Shown: positions 37,620 through 48,329 of the stretch, one piece after another
Numbering within the stretch: position 1 is the stretch's first letter
How the letters are laid out: the number at the start of each line of letters is the position of its first letter
Assembly: GCF_008831285.2 (NCBI RefSeq)
Contig: NC_045143.1
Span: forward strand, 17,941,655-18,005,654
Length of the DNA stretch: 64,000 nucleotides
From: Nymphaea colorata
Lineage: Eukaryota > Streptophyta > Magnoliopsida > Nymphaeales > Nymphaeaceae
Direction of reading: 5' to 3'
Program-made: the position numbers and the translations under genes
Notes under the pieces: model-generated
Told to the model about the DNA's origin: nothing
What the model saw: the letters and a program-made list of their open reading frames with translations, nothing else
Database searches by the model: none

Positions 37620-38140
37620 AAACCGGTATCATAATCGTGCTTAAGAGGGTCAAGAACTACTGAATCGGCCTTAAAATGGCCTGTATCGTTCTTAAACCAT
37701 AATTAGAACACCCACATACCCCTACATAGGGCTTAACCAGTCTAAAAATTAGACGTACCAGTCAAAAATAGACTGTATCGGTTCTAAAACCCACTGGACC
37801 GGTTAAAATTGGCCCAAAAACGGTTCTAGAACTCAATGAACCGGTCTGAAAAGCCCTGAATCGGTCTAAATATCAAGTGAACCGGTCTGAAAATGCCCGA
37901 ATCTGTTTAAAAATCAACTTAATCGGTTCTGAAATGCTAGAATCGGTTCCAAAACTGAATGAACCGGTTCTGAAAAGCCCTGAATCGGTCCGAAAATGGT
38001 TCGAATCGGTTCTGAAATGAATGAACCGGTCTCAAAATGGTCCGAATCGGATCTGAAAGGTCCGAACCGGTCCCTAGAAGGTCCGAACCGGTCTGAATCG
38101 GACCGAATCGGTTCTGAATCGTATTGAACCGGTTCGAGTC
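37620..38140 (-). repeat. Degenerate 'gaaccggttctgaaa' array in the Copia leader
   Basis: The motif gaaccggt or gaatcggt followed by ctgaaa recurs about twenty times with spacing of roughly 20-30 bp, densest at 37800-38130. Many cores (accggt) are self-complementary. It lies in the untranslated leader of the element. Confidence 0.85.
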
Positions 38141-38289
38141 TTTTCCAAAAAACGGTTTTTAAAAATGAACCGATTTACATAACTTAAACTGAATGGATAC
38201 GAGTCGAGTCCGACGAGACCAGATCCGGTCCGAAAAATAACACAAACGCGTGCGGGCAAGCAGCGGCAAAAGGATTTTTTTTTTTTTTA

Positions 38290-38935
38290 AATCACGATGG
38301 ATCCGGATCGGGTCTGTCAAGACCCGACCCGGGCCGACCCGCCCGCTCGACCGCGCGAGCGGTCGCGGGCGTCGTCTCCACCGCTCGCCTGCCGAACGGC
38401 AGGCGGGCGGTGGCCTTCCACCGGCAGGCCACCCAACTCCGTGGGTGGCCGCCGGCGGGTGCCGCCAGGACGGCCGGACGTCGGCGGCGGCGATGGCGGG
38501 CCGATGCCAGCCGGAAGCCGGCAGATTCCACCGGTTTTTCTCTGTTTTGAACATCTGCCCCTTTTCTGGTTTTGGGCGGCTGAAACGGTAGCCAGAAAGC
38601 CGCCGGCAAGGGAGTGGGTGGGCATCAGTTCGTCGCACGGCGCCATCCCGCGACGGTGGACTCCCCGGCGAGGCTGGATGTGGCCACACGGAGGTGGGCG
38701 AAGCCCTTTTCTCCCGCCATCGTCCCTCGCTGCCCTTCCTTCAAAACAAAAAACGAAGGTGGGGCGCACAGAAGGCGGCCGGCCGTCGCAGCCCTCCTAC
38801 CCCGCAAGAACGCCTGACTCCAGCCGTTGCGCCCCTCCCTTCTCTCCCTTTCTCCGGTTGCAACGGAAGCCGATGGCTTCCATCGCCCACGCGATGGAGG
38901 CCGTCGCCCCCTGTCCAGTTTTTTTTTTTTTTTTT
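38290..38935 (-). other. GC-rich block in the Copia leader, bounded by a homopolymer
   Basis: A GC-rich island, visibly above its AT-rich surroundings, between the repeat array and the primer binding site. It is bordered by runs of T on the plus strand (38275-38288 and 38919-38939). Long overlapping ORFs exist in all frames, as expected from GC-rich DNA without stops, and none matches a family I know. It may be captured host sequence or a structured leader. Confidence 0.6.
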
Positions 38936-39029
38936 TTTTGAAAACTTGCAGCCCAAGAACAGGGAAGAAACCAATGAGGAGTCGCACAAAATCATTCAAA
39001 AAAATTCAACGATTTAACGAAGAACATAG

Positions 39030-39041
39030 GCTCTGATACAA
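39030..39041 (-). other. Primer binding site of the Copia element in PGIP2
   Basis: In reverse it reads ttgtatcagagc, one mismatch from the iMet-type site, and lies two bases inside the 5' LTR. Confidence 0.9.
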
Positions 39042-39043
39042 AA

Positions 39044-39511
39044 TGTTGGGATTTCTCCCCATAACGCATATACAAAACCAAACGTATATACTCTAAACAG
39101 GATCATGCTCTTGCTAAATCATTGACATGAACGAAACCTTAAACTGAAGCGGAAGCGTACCTGAATCCATCTGATCTGGTGCACGGGAAGATCGCAGCAG
39201 GGTCTTCCAGGGTACGTGCGGTGCGCGTGAGGTCTCTCTCAGATGGGGAAGAGAAAACCCTAGAAACCAAAAGCAACTGTATGCACGACCCCAGGGACCA
39301 CTACCATTATATAATGAGGACAATTACGGATTCAACCCATCAAAGAGTTCGTAATTCCGTACTGGTATCTATACATTTCAAAATTACTCCATACCATCTA
39401 AAATGACGTAATATCCCAAAACGCAATCACTTAAGCGGATATTTACGTTAAGACAGCCATAATGTCTGAAATTCCTTATGGACATATGTCGGCCCACCAA
39501 ATGATCTTACA
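39044..39511 (-). repeat. Copia LTR (5' LTR of the antisense element)
   Basis: 468 bp, partner of 33446-33913. Its promoter would fire leftward, antisense to PGIP2. Confidence 0.95.
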
Positions 39512-40604
39512 CACCAGTCAGGTGCCCAAGTCCCTCGCACACATCGACTGGAGTCAGATCGAACTGCAATGGAACCGTCTCATTGGCGACCCTTCTCCCC
39601 TGTTCAACAATCGGTCCAAAACACTATGGCAGCTCGATCTGTCCCGGAATCTGTTCGATTTCGATCTCACCGCCGTTCAGATTCCGGTGGACAAGCTGTA
39701 TAGGTTCGATCTCTCGCACAACATGGTACGCGGCAGCATCCCCAAGGAAATGGTGAACGCTACCAGCTTGGGGATCTTCAACGTGAGCTTCAACAGGCTC
39801 TGTGGGAGGATTCCTTATGCAGGTCGACTCCTGCAATTCGACAACACCACCTTCTTCCACAACCGCTGCCTCTGTGGCCCTCCTCTCTCTGTGACATGTT
39901 AGACGAAGGCCCACAATCACTCCCCTAGCTCCACGCCTCTGTGCTGGCCAACTAGTTATATATATGTCCACGTCTCTTTCTTGTTTCTTTCGTTTTTACC
40001 TGCTTTCTTTTTCCCTTGCTTTTCACTCCTCTAGGCAGCTTACTTTTTTATTTTAAGATGCTTCTTAAGCTGCCAATCGTCCTTTAGAGTTTGCCTATTG
40101 TATCAAGTAATAAGTTGATGATGAGTGTACTAATGAATTTTGATGAATAAATGTAATGTCATCGACCGTATATTTACCTCACATAAGGTTTCAGTAATAT
40201 GATCTGAAATTAATTTTGATCTCGAAGTGAAAAGCTACTTATAAGTTTCTAGTAGTCACTCTCAAATGGGTCAAGCCGCATGGGAGTCTTTTGTCCTTTC
40301 GTGAAGCTCGGCTTTTCTTGCAAACTATTTGATTCGCGTGGGTTAACCAAGGGCTAGACCACCGGCTGCTCAACGGAAAATCAAGTAAATTAAGAGAGAA
40401 TAGTCCTCAGATAAACAATATATAGAAATTTTCAATTTACTGCCTAACTTTTGATATGTTTATTATGAATAACTGCTCCTGTTTGTAAAGCACTTTATGA
40501 ATGTACTTAAGGAGAGACTGTTTTACCTCTAATAAACAGGAACATTGCTTCAAAAAGTAAATTTCTCAAACCACGTATGTTCATTCCTCTCTTTCTCTCT
40601 GTGT

Positions 40605-42997
40605 GCCTATGGCCCTGTTTCATGTGGAGCTCAGACTTGACTTGCTCTTCTTTTTGGGTGTGAAGCCGTGTCAAACCAATCAACAAGTATTAGCTCTTCT
40701 TAAAATGGAGATAACTAAAATTCTCGTTGGTCACGGAAAAATTCCTTATTTGTCTGGATTTACTGCCCATCGTCAAACATTAAATTTTTTCCCGAGTGCT
40801 CGAGAGCTTGGATTTGGATAAATTTCACCTGGACAAAAAGTCGTACCCTCCAGGGTCCCACTTTTTTTCAAAAATAATTTTTTTCACCGTTACGGCTTTC
40901 TTCAAACGCTCTCTCTCTCTTTCTCTGTGTCAGATGTGCGAGTGCCGGTGTGGTGGATGTGGGTGTCGGTGTGATACATTTCAAAAAATTAGGGTGCGGT
41001 TAGGGTATTTATTATTATTATTAATTATTATTATAATATATTAATAATATCAAATTTGATAAAAAAAATGAGATGTGTTGATGGGATTGGATCGAACGCC
41101 CCTCACCAATGGGAGTCTAACGTTTGTCCTACATCGATTGATCGTGTATTACGATCAACAATCTCCATTGTCATTGCTTGATCGTCCTTATTTGTACGTG
41201 ACGGGGAGAATCGGAGAGGAAATGGGCAGGAGCGAGCGTGAATCAATGATTGGGAGTGATGCTATCAAGCTCTGCTTCTGCATTTGCCAATTGGGGATTA
41301 TCTGATAACTCGCGGGAATCCAACAACCGGAGGACAATCGGCCGACGACGACCAATGGACCATCATCGTCCTTAACCAGGAAACGTTCTGACAAAGTTTG
41401 GGGACATTCCATCCAAGATCAAGGGAAAAACTAGCGCTGGCGATTTTGGGCGAAGATGCTCGCCAGAATCCTCCAACAGGCGGCTGCATCCCCAAATTCG
41501 CTAGAATCTTGGGTTTTACTTTGAATTTGGTGACCTTTTTCTACGATTCTGCTTTCTTTTGAATAATCCGCCGTTTGGAATTGATTTGCTGTTGAATCTA
41601 TGCTATAATGATTGGATCATTGGGAGAAATCGCGCAACGAAGCAAGAATAGCATTTCACAGCAACAGGCGATCGCTAATTCAGCTGGTGTTGATTCTTGG
41701 AGCGTTCTGAGCTGCTGAGCATAGAACGATATCAACGATCATCCTCCTGGATGTCTTGTTACAAATTTTTTGGAGTATAGGTGAAGGCTCGGTGAAATTT
41801 TTCAACTGCCGCAAGTTACTCAGAAGGGGGCGGGTTGGGTGGGAACCTGGGTCGCACTGGCACCCGCATCGCGTCGGTGTACGCGACCAGGGTTGCCGCA
41901 CGTGACATACTCTTTTCTTGCAGCACCTCCCATTGAGTTGAACACCCACAACTGCCCGTCGAGATTTCTTTTTTTCATTCTCCATCTTTTCTTCCTTCTC
42001 GGCAACTTCTGACTTTGGTTCTTGCCAATTTCTGTTTCATTATTGGACTATAGTTAATGCGATCGAGATCATGGTTGGTTGTTGGGGATCTTTTCATTTC
42101 ATGGAGTTCATAATAAATTGAGAGCTGAAGAGGTAGTTTTTGGGGTAGAAGGAGAAGAAGATGCTGACGACTTGTTTTCTTAAGCGTTGGAAGGCGGAGA
42201 AGAGAGGGTTTGAAGTCGAGGCGATGCCAATGAGCAGCACCAATCATTTTCTTTGGTGCTTTCCCTCTGACATTCGGTTTCGTGTTTTTTTTTTTTATGT
42301 AATCAGTCTTATTGGTTTTCTCTTTCTTATCTGTCTATATTCGTTTTCTGCTTGGAATTCTTGTTTAATCCTGTAGGTTTTTCCTTTTGGTTCAGCCTTG
42401 AAAGATACCGTCGACAGGATTGCAGATGAATCTGTGGTTGGAGCTGTACTTGTAGTCAAGTAACTCTGTATATTCATGAGTTTGCTTGTTGATTTTTTCT
42501 TTTACCAAACAACATTGTGCAAGAAACATGTGTATATTGTTTTGCAATGTTTCATGAAACCTCTTTTTTGTACCACTGTTTCCTCGCCAATTGCAAGGGA
42601 TTATCCATGGCAATTTTTTCCTATGCAACAAAACATAAGTTTTTTCTCCAGGCAGCCTGGATTTGAAAAAATCTAAAATATAATCACCGTACACTTTTCT
42701 TGGATTTTTTTTCATAAAAGGTTTACCACTCAAAAATTCACTGTGCCATCAAACGGAGCAAAGGCAAGGGAAAATCATGACAGATTGGCGAAAAAGAAGT
42801 GGGTTTCGGGAAAATTCACTGTGCTCCCTTTCATTACGAGTAAAAAGGTTTTTTTTACAATATATTGTGCTAGCTAGGTTTCTCATTCGTAAAGCGTGCA
42901 TGCTCATGAATGAGTTTATTAGCTTAGTCAGGTAATTACAATTTTTTAAACGTTAAGCTGCTTTTGTAAATACATCAATTGTTGAGTGGCTTTTCTT
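40605..42997. other. Stretch with no confident gene; possible exon near 42375-42453
   Basis: Mixed composition. The part 41060-41560 is less AT-rich and could be the promoter or leader of a gene. Around 42375-42453 a plus-strand stretch reads SALKDTVDRIADESVVGAVL, then VVK and a stop. It is preceded by 'tttaatcctgtag', which looks like a splice acceptor, so it may be a terminal exon or exon remnant. I do not recognise the protein and see no upstream exon. Short microsatellites lie at 40910 and 41007. Confidence 0.35.
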
Positions 42998-43260
42998 TAA
43001 CGGTGGGCGTCAGCCCGGCTGGGCTCGGCCCAGGCTTGGGCCGGGCCCGGGCCGGTAAGCCCGTTTAGGATTAAAAATATATATATTTTTAAAAAATTTT
43101 GTTTTAATAATATATACTTATTATTAACAAATATATTTTATATTTAAAAAAATTATAATTAAAAATTTGTTTTTTATTTTTAAACGGGCCGGGCCCTGGC
43201 AGAGACCCGGGCTATCGGGCCAGCCCTTACCGGGACGGGCCGGCCCGATGCCCACCCCTA
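42998..43260. mobile_element. hAT-type MITE, 263 bp
   Basis: The ends are taacggtgggcgtc and, in reverse, taggggtgggcatc. Flanks are the perfect 8-bp repeat cttttctt (42990-42997 and 43261-43268). Subterminal ggcccggg-rich arms enclose an AT-rich centre that could fold back. It resembles the 702-bp element at 52167-52868 in its gggccgggcc-rich ends. Confidence 0.9.
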
Positions 43261-43883
43261 CTTTTCTTAACTTCATTCATGATCAAGTTAAAATTAAAGG
43301 TATGTCGGATCAATAACTATCCATCATGAACTGAAGTCCCATATTTAAACGGTTAAGGAAAACAAAGAAATTTATCTAGATCTTGGAATAGATTGAGATC
43401 TGAGCTAATAAACAAATCCAAACTAAATAAGAGGTCTCGGCCATGATCACCCCCTTTTTCCTCCTCCTCCATCCACCCATCACGTTGATCACAGATACCG
43501 TGCATGAACTGAGCTTCTTGAGTGCACAGGCTTAAAATTCTCCAAAAAATATCATTTTTGGAAGGTGCTCATGAACTTTAACGTATAGTGACTTTGTACT
43601 TAATTTAATTTCCAAATGATTGAGTATTATCCTCATGAATAACTAATAACTTAAATTTGATTTATTGTTAAAACGGATGGCAAGTTAGTACATTATATTT
43701 TTATTTGTTCAAATTATTCAACCTTGAGTCTGTTGGGGAATATTTAATTAGTTATGTGTGATAATAGCTATATAAGATGCAGATTAAGTTGCTTTGTAAT
43801 GCTCCATTTTGAAAAGTTTAGTTTGTATTTAAAACTGTGAAGGGTTTTAGGGATTTCTAAAATGGCTTTGTTAAGTTACTGTC

Positions 43884-43983
43884 TTGCTTCCTAACTTCTT
43901 TTAGGGTTAAATCTAAAGCTGCAATGGGGCGAGTTGCTTCCTAACTTCTTTTAGGGTTAAAACTAAAGCTGCAAAGGGGCCAG
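43884..43983 (+). repeat. Tandem duplication, 2 x 50 bp
   Basis: Units 43884-43933 and 43934-43983 differ at a few positions. Non-coding. Confidence 0.9.
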
Positions 43984-45366
43984 TTGAGAACCATTAGACT
44001 AGAGGCCTAAAGCTGGTGTAAAAGTGGATGGGGTCATTACCATAGTATTAAAGCCAGTGCATGTAGGCATGTGCTTTAAAAGGGGTATATTGTAACGCAC
44101 TGCTTTTAAAAGTTTAGTCTCGTATATAAGATTGTGAAAAAAATTAGGGAACTTATAAAAGGGGTTGACCAAATGCCAAGTCTGATGTCAAGTGGATCAG
44201 GTCATTACACTCTTTACATCCCTAAAGTTATTGCTTGCTTAAATCTTAATTAAGCTTCTTATTTAGGTTAGATCTAATTACATTAGTGTTACCTTGTATG
44301 ATGGTCTGCCACGAGAGAACATCTAGCTAGTCCAGGATATAACTTAACGAGATATTAGTGGGAATATTGCAGCATGTATTGTTGAGAAACTAATTTATGA
44401 AAATAAAAATATAGATTATCATTGATGAGTCTAAAAGCTTATATCGTCACCAATGAAATTTTCTAACACCATCGCAAGAATTACTTCACGCATAGTTCGA
44501 ATGGAATGTAGGAACACCAAAACCACAGTAAGCATGCGCAATAGTTTAGAGATCCTGGTAACATGCAACAAAGAGAAGAAAAGACGCATAAAGTAATACA
44601 GAGATAAGACATATAATACGTCAGGAGAGATAAAGAAAGAGAAAAAAAAAAATAAGAAACACTAGTCAACTGTTCATCACACGGCCATTAGTTCATCACA
44701 CGGCCATTATGTGAATCTGTCAGATGTAGAAAGTCCATCTGCATCGCATACAATGCAATCATGCAAGGCACATGACAGGGAGGGTCCTTTGGATTTGGTA
44801 CTTGCCAAAAAACCTTTGTATTCAATCTCTTTCAATAGAGCAGAGAGGGGAAGAGGTTGTATGGTTTATGGAAGATGCAGGAAAGAGATTTGAAACAGAG
44901 GATGCCTGTGAGCCTAAGGATGCTCTAGCTTGCTGATGTCGATGCATGCCGATACACCGTGCCTAGCTTGTCACTGATTGTGGAAGTGATGGACTGCATA
45001 TAGAAAATGGAATTGAGTGGACCACGTCACAAAACCTGCAAGGGATGTGCAGAATTCTAATACCATTGGAGCAACGAAAAGGTCCATCCAAAAGATTGGA
45101 TGTGAAGCAAACTGACGATAAAAGAAAGGGGCAATGGAGAGGCAGGCGGAGGAGACAAGCACGAAGTGTTGAAAGATAACCAGACAAGAAGGTAACGAAG
45201 CACATGCAGACTACGGAGACATGTTCGAGGGAGAGCGAAGGGTAGATGATAAATTGTAAATAGATAAAACAAGAGGAAGAATATTAAGCAGCCATTAATG
45301 TGGTTCACCAAAGCTCTGCTACGTGTACGGAGAGAGGACAGTAACTTTCATTAAACCATCTCAAAC
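43984..45366. other. Stretch without a supported gene
   Basis: It contains a perfect 19-bp tandem duplication at 44672-44709 and several overlapping short ORFs on the minus strand at 44963-45311 with no family resemblance. Confidence 0.4.
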
Positions 45367-45600
45367 CACTACAAGAAATTTGACCTCGATTAACGTTGTA
45401 AACACGTAACTGAGAAATTCCGTAACGCCGCCTCAACGTTACCCAGTGTCTTACCGAATATTATGTGATTAATTCCTTTGATAACGAAAAAATGACAACG
45501 TTACTGAATGATACATTCCGTAACATACAAAACAACATTACAAATTATCTGCATTCCCGTTCACATGAAGCTTGATATTTAGTGACGCGCCCACCGCGTT
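45367..45600 (+). mobile_element. Left terminus of a CACTA (En/Spm) element
   Basis: It starts cactacaagaaattt, the standard CACTA terminal inverted repeat. Many cgttac/gtaacg units follow over the next 200 bp in both orientations, as expected for subterminal transposase sites. No matching right terminus (ttgtagtg) was found to the right, so the element is truncated. The right edge given is only the end of the subterminal array. Confidence 0.75.
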
Positions 45601-47685
45601 ACAAAATTAATTATTTAAAAAAAATTAACAATATCAGTACCACCAATTATCCAGAATACATTAAAATACACAAAACATAAATAAGGTAATTGACACTAAT
45701 CAACCCAAAAAATGTTAAAAGCATATAACCACTAGAAAGAGGAAAGTAATAATTGACATGTTAAGTATTGAGTAAATGAAGATAATACAAACCCGACACT
45801 CGAGCCATAAAAGAAGAGAAACCTGAAAAGTAATAGAAACAAGTCTCGTCAGGTCTAAAAAATTAGTAAGAGCACGTAATGAGTAGAAATTGGGAAGAAA
45901 AGAATCTCAAGAGTGCAAGAAGATGCATCTACTTGATAAATGAACAACACATAAGAGGCTAAAGGACTATTATCAGAAAGTAAACCTGGAAAGGGCCGAC
46001 CGTGAGGTTCCCAATGCAACCTTATCAAGCAGGTATTGGATAATTCAACACGTGTGCATAAGCACACCGGAAACAAATGTAATGAGCAGTTTTTCTAACA
46101 ATTGATACGCTTCATTCAGCCCCAAGTGCGTACCAGTACCCGTACCCGGGCCTCACCCAAGTGCTTTAAGTTCTCCGGTGACGTTGTGGCTAGACGTTGG
46201 TTGCCTCTAGCCACATGATCAGTTTTTCTAACAATTGATATGCTTTAAGTTAGGCCTTGTGTTTCTTTTTTTCTTTCAAGCAAAACATAGGACCCTCGAT
46301 TTTGGTTAAGAGCTCTATGTATTACCCACGGCAGCAACACGTGGAGTTCTCCAGTGATGTTGGTTGCTCCATCGACTGGTTTCGGGCTAGAGGCAATGTC
46401 TCCGACAAAGGAGGATGCAGCTGCTATTGTTCAGCGACTTCTCCATCGATTGATTTGGGAATTTTTTGTTGAAGCTTCTTATTTAAGCTTCCTTTTTTTC
46501 CAGTGGTCTCCCGTCATCCAGCAGTCTATTTGTTTTCTTCCAATGGCAGGTTTAAAATCGTTTGCCCTTCTTCTATGACCTGCATCAACTATTCATCTTT
46601 TTCTTCTTCGAAAATCATATCGTCTGCGACCAGTTTTTTTTCAGATAACCATGCGTTCGTGCATGCTCCTATGTTATTTTCTGTAACCCATTTCATTTTA
46701 GCATTTAGCACTTAGACTCCAATTCCACAATGCTGAGTTGTGGTTTGTATTTGACTATCTAAAAGGCTGTTCAGTTGTTTCATAGATGATTTTCCTCATT
46801 CTATTGCAACTTTACAATATATGCAGCAAATGACTTGGAGATTGATATGTATTTTGTCCATACGCTTAATGTTTTCATAGATTTCTTAAACAGATTGCTG
46901 CAAAAGCCATTGGTATATATCTTATGTGTTGTTGACTTGTTTATGTTGATATATGTTTTCTATGTTGTTTACTTATTTAACATTTCTTAATAAGTTTTCT
47001 TTGTTTATATATACACACACACACACCATCCGTGTGAAACCCTTCCAAACATAAGCTCATAACTCATGGTCAGACCACAACGTTCTCGCCAAGCCTTACA
47101 GCCCCAACATCACCTTCCTCATGACAGCTAGGCCCTACGCTACAGGCTTGGAAACCTTTACATTACTTTTGTCTTTATGTACGGTATTTTGGCATTTGAG
47201 TGACATTTTGGGTAGGGCCATAATATACAATCTCGTCTTAATATTATAATTGCTTTTAAAATTGAAGAACAAGTTCTACAAGGTTGTTTTTTCTTCAATG
47301 TATCAAAGGAAACATATATATATATATATATAATGTAGTGAACTCTCTCTCTCTATCTCTAGAGGAATGGTTGGGGTACGTTCCTAAAAGTTATTACATG
47401 AAGTATTATAAACGGTCATTCCAAGCATTCCGATATGGATTTTAAAATATAATTAAAATTTTAGTTTTTAGGAAGAACACATGGAAAAGTGGTCTAATGA
47501 GTATTCATTAGGAACAAGCAATCGGCCCTAAAAGTAATTGGGAATGGTACTTTTAAGAACACTTTAGGAACAGTCACTTTGTTGTTGCTAATTCATTTTA
47601 GGAACAGCCGCTCATACTTTTACAGACGGTTTCCAGCCATTCCTCAAAGTGGTATTTATGGTTGTGTACCCATTATCTCATACAT
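45601..47685. other. Stretch without a supported gene
   Basis: A direct repeat of about 26 bp (cagtttttctaacaattgata core) occurs at about 46086 and 46210 and brackets 100 bp containing 'cgtaccagtacccgtaccc'. A second pair, 'ttctccggtgacgtt' and 'ttctccagtgatgtt', occurs near 46170 and 46347. Microsatellites (TA/CA)n lie at 47004-47027, (TA)n at 47311-47331 and (CT)n at 47343-47356. None of the short ORFs is recognised. Confidence 0.4.
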
Positions 47686-47689
47686 CTGT

Positions 47690-47850
47690 TATTATCTCAA
47701 ATGCTATATATGCAAGATAATGATAGGGATATAAGATAACGACAGAAGTATGAGATAATGTGTATGAGATAATAGGTATGAGATAATGACCGACCTATGA
47801 GATAATGACTTGGGTATGAAATAATGACAGAGCAATGAGATAACGACATG
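47690..47850. repeat. 'tatgagataatgac' minisatellite with inverted units
   Basis: About eight imperfect units of 18-22 bp with the core gagataatga. They are preceded by two units in reverse orientation (attatctca near 47670 and 47692). The inverted arrangement could form a hairpin. Confidence 0.85.
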
Positions 47851-48029
47851 AGGGGGACAAAAAACGAAGACGCTTCTTTGTCTCTTAGAAGGGTATATTG
47901 GTCATAATGACCTGAAAATACAGTCAGACAGTCATTCGGTCTTTATTTTATTGAATATCAAAACCTTTGGTCACCTCATGGCAGCATCTCAAGGCCTGTA
48001 CACAAAATTTTCCTACACAGGCTGGCATA

Positions 48030-48260
48030 CATTGTTGGCAACAACTAGTCCATCTTGTATACAAGGAGAGGGATAAATGTCTTTCTTGTGTTAAGGAAGA
48101 AAGGTGGAAGTTTCATTCACCCAAGATTTTTCCTTACTGTTGCCAGTTTCTATTTTATAATGATGTAAAATGAGCAGAAAAATTAATTAAAAATCTGAAC
48201 ATGAATTTTCAACCGTGGATGTAGGCAAGAAGCCGAACCACATAAACTTGCTGTGTTACA
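48030..48260 (+). mobile_element. 5' LTR end of Copia 5
   Basis: It closely resembles 10045-10280, the 3' LTR piece of Copia 1, and ends seven bases before a primer binding site. Start approximate. Confidence 0.65.
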
Positions 48261-48267
48261 TCTGCGA

Positions 48268-48279
48268 TGGTATCAGAGC
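48268..48279 (+). other. Copia 5 primer binding site
   Basis: Tggtatcagagc, a perfect iMet-type site. Confidence 0.88.
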
Positions 48280-48329
48280 AAAAAACTTGAGGGTGTTCAT
48301 CTTCCCTCGTTCTTTGTGGTCTTCTTCTC

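Larger units (their letters stand above)
33446..39511 (-). mobile_element. Ty1/Copia retrotransposon inside PGIP2, antisense, internally deleted
   Basis: Two 468-bp LTRs (33446-33913 and 39044-39511) both run tg...ca. The flanks are caccg (33441-33445) and cacca (39512-39516), a 5-bp target duplication with one mismatch. The polypurine tract and primer binding site are in the right places for minus-strand orientation. The coding region keeps gag, a pre-integrase piece, the end of RT and RNase H; the integrase core and the front of RT are missing. The leader between primer binding site and gag is about 2 kb, unusually long. It needs proteins from relatives to move. Confidence 0.95.
32836..39902 (+). 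pseudogene. PGIP: PGIP2, disrupted by a Copia element
   Basis: The first 610 bp (32836-33445) match PGIP1 codons 1-203; the last 386 bp (39517-39902) match codons 204 to stop. Together they equal 996 bp, exactly the length of PGIP1, so the gene was intact in length when the element entered. The interrupted product would end a few residues into the LTR, within the LRR array and without the C-terminal cap. By eye about 25 of 203 residues differ from PGIP1 in the N-terminal part but only about 6 of 128 in the C-terminal part. Cys58 of the N-terminal cap is Ser here, which would leave Cys66 unpaired. An upstream in-frame ATG exists at 32788, but the signal peptide starts at 32836. Confidence 0.93.

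Noticed and set aside
38250-39036. Many overlapping ORFs up to 214 codons on both strands
   Set aside because: GC-rich DNA has few stop codons. The frames overlap on both strands, are Pro/Arg-rich and show no domain. They lie in a retrotransposon leader.
44963-45311. Three overlapping minus-strand ORFs rich in Leu, Phe and Cys
   Set aside because: Overlapping frames on the same DNA with no domain or signal that favours one of them.
47690-47850. Short repeats at regular spacing, CRISPR-like at first sight
   Set aside because: Repeats are imperfect, spacers are only a few bases and the DNA is plant nuclear; it is a minisatellite.
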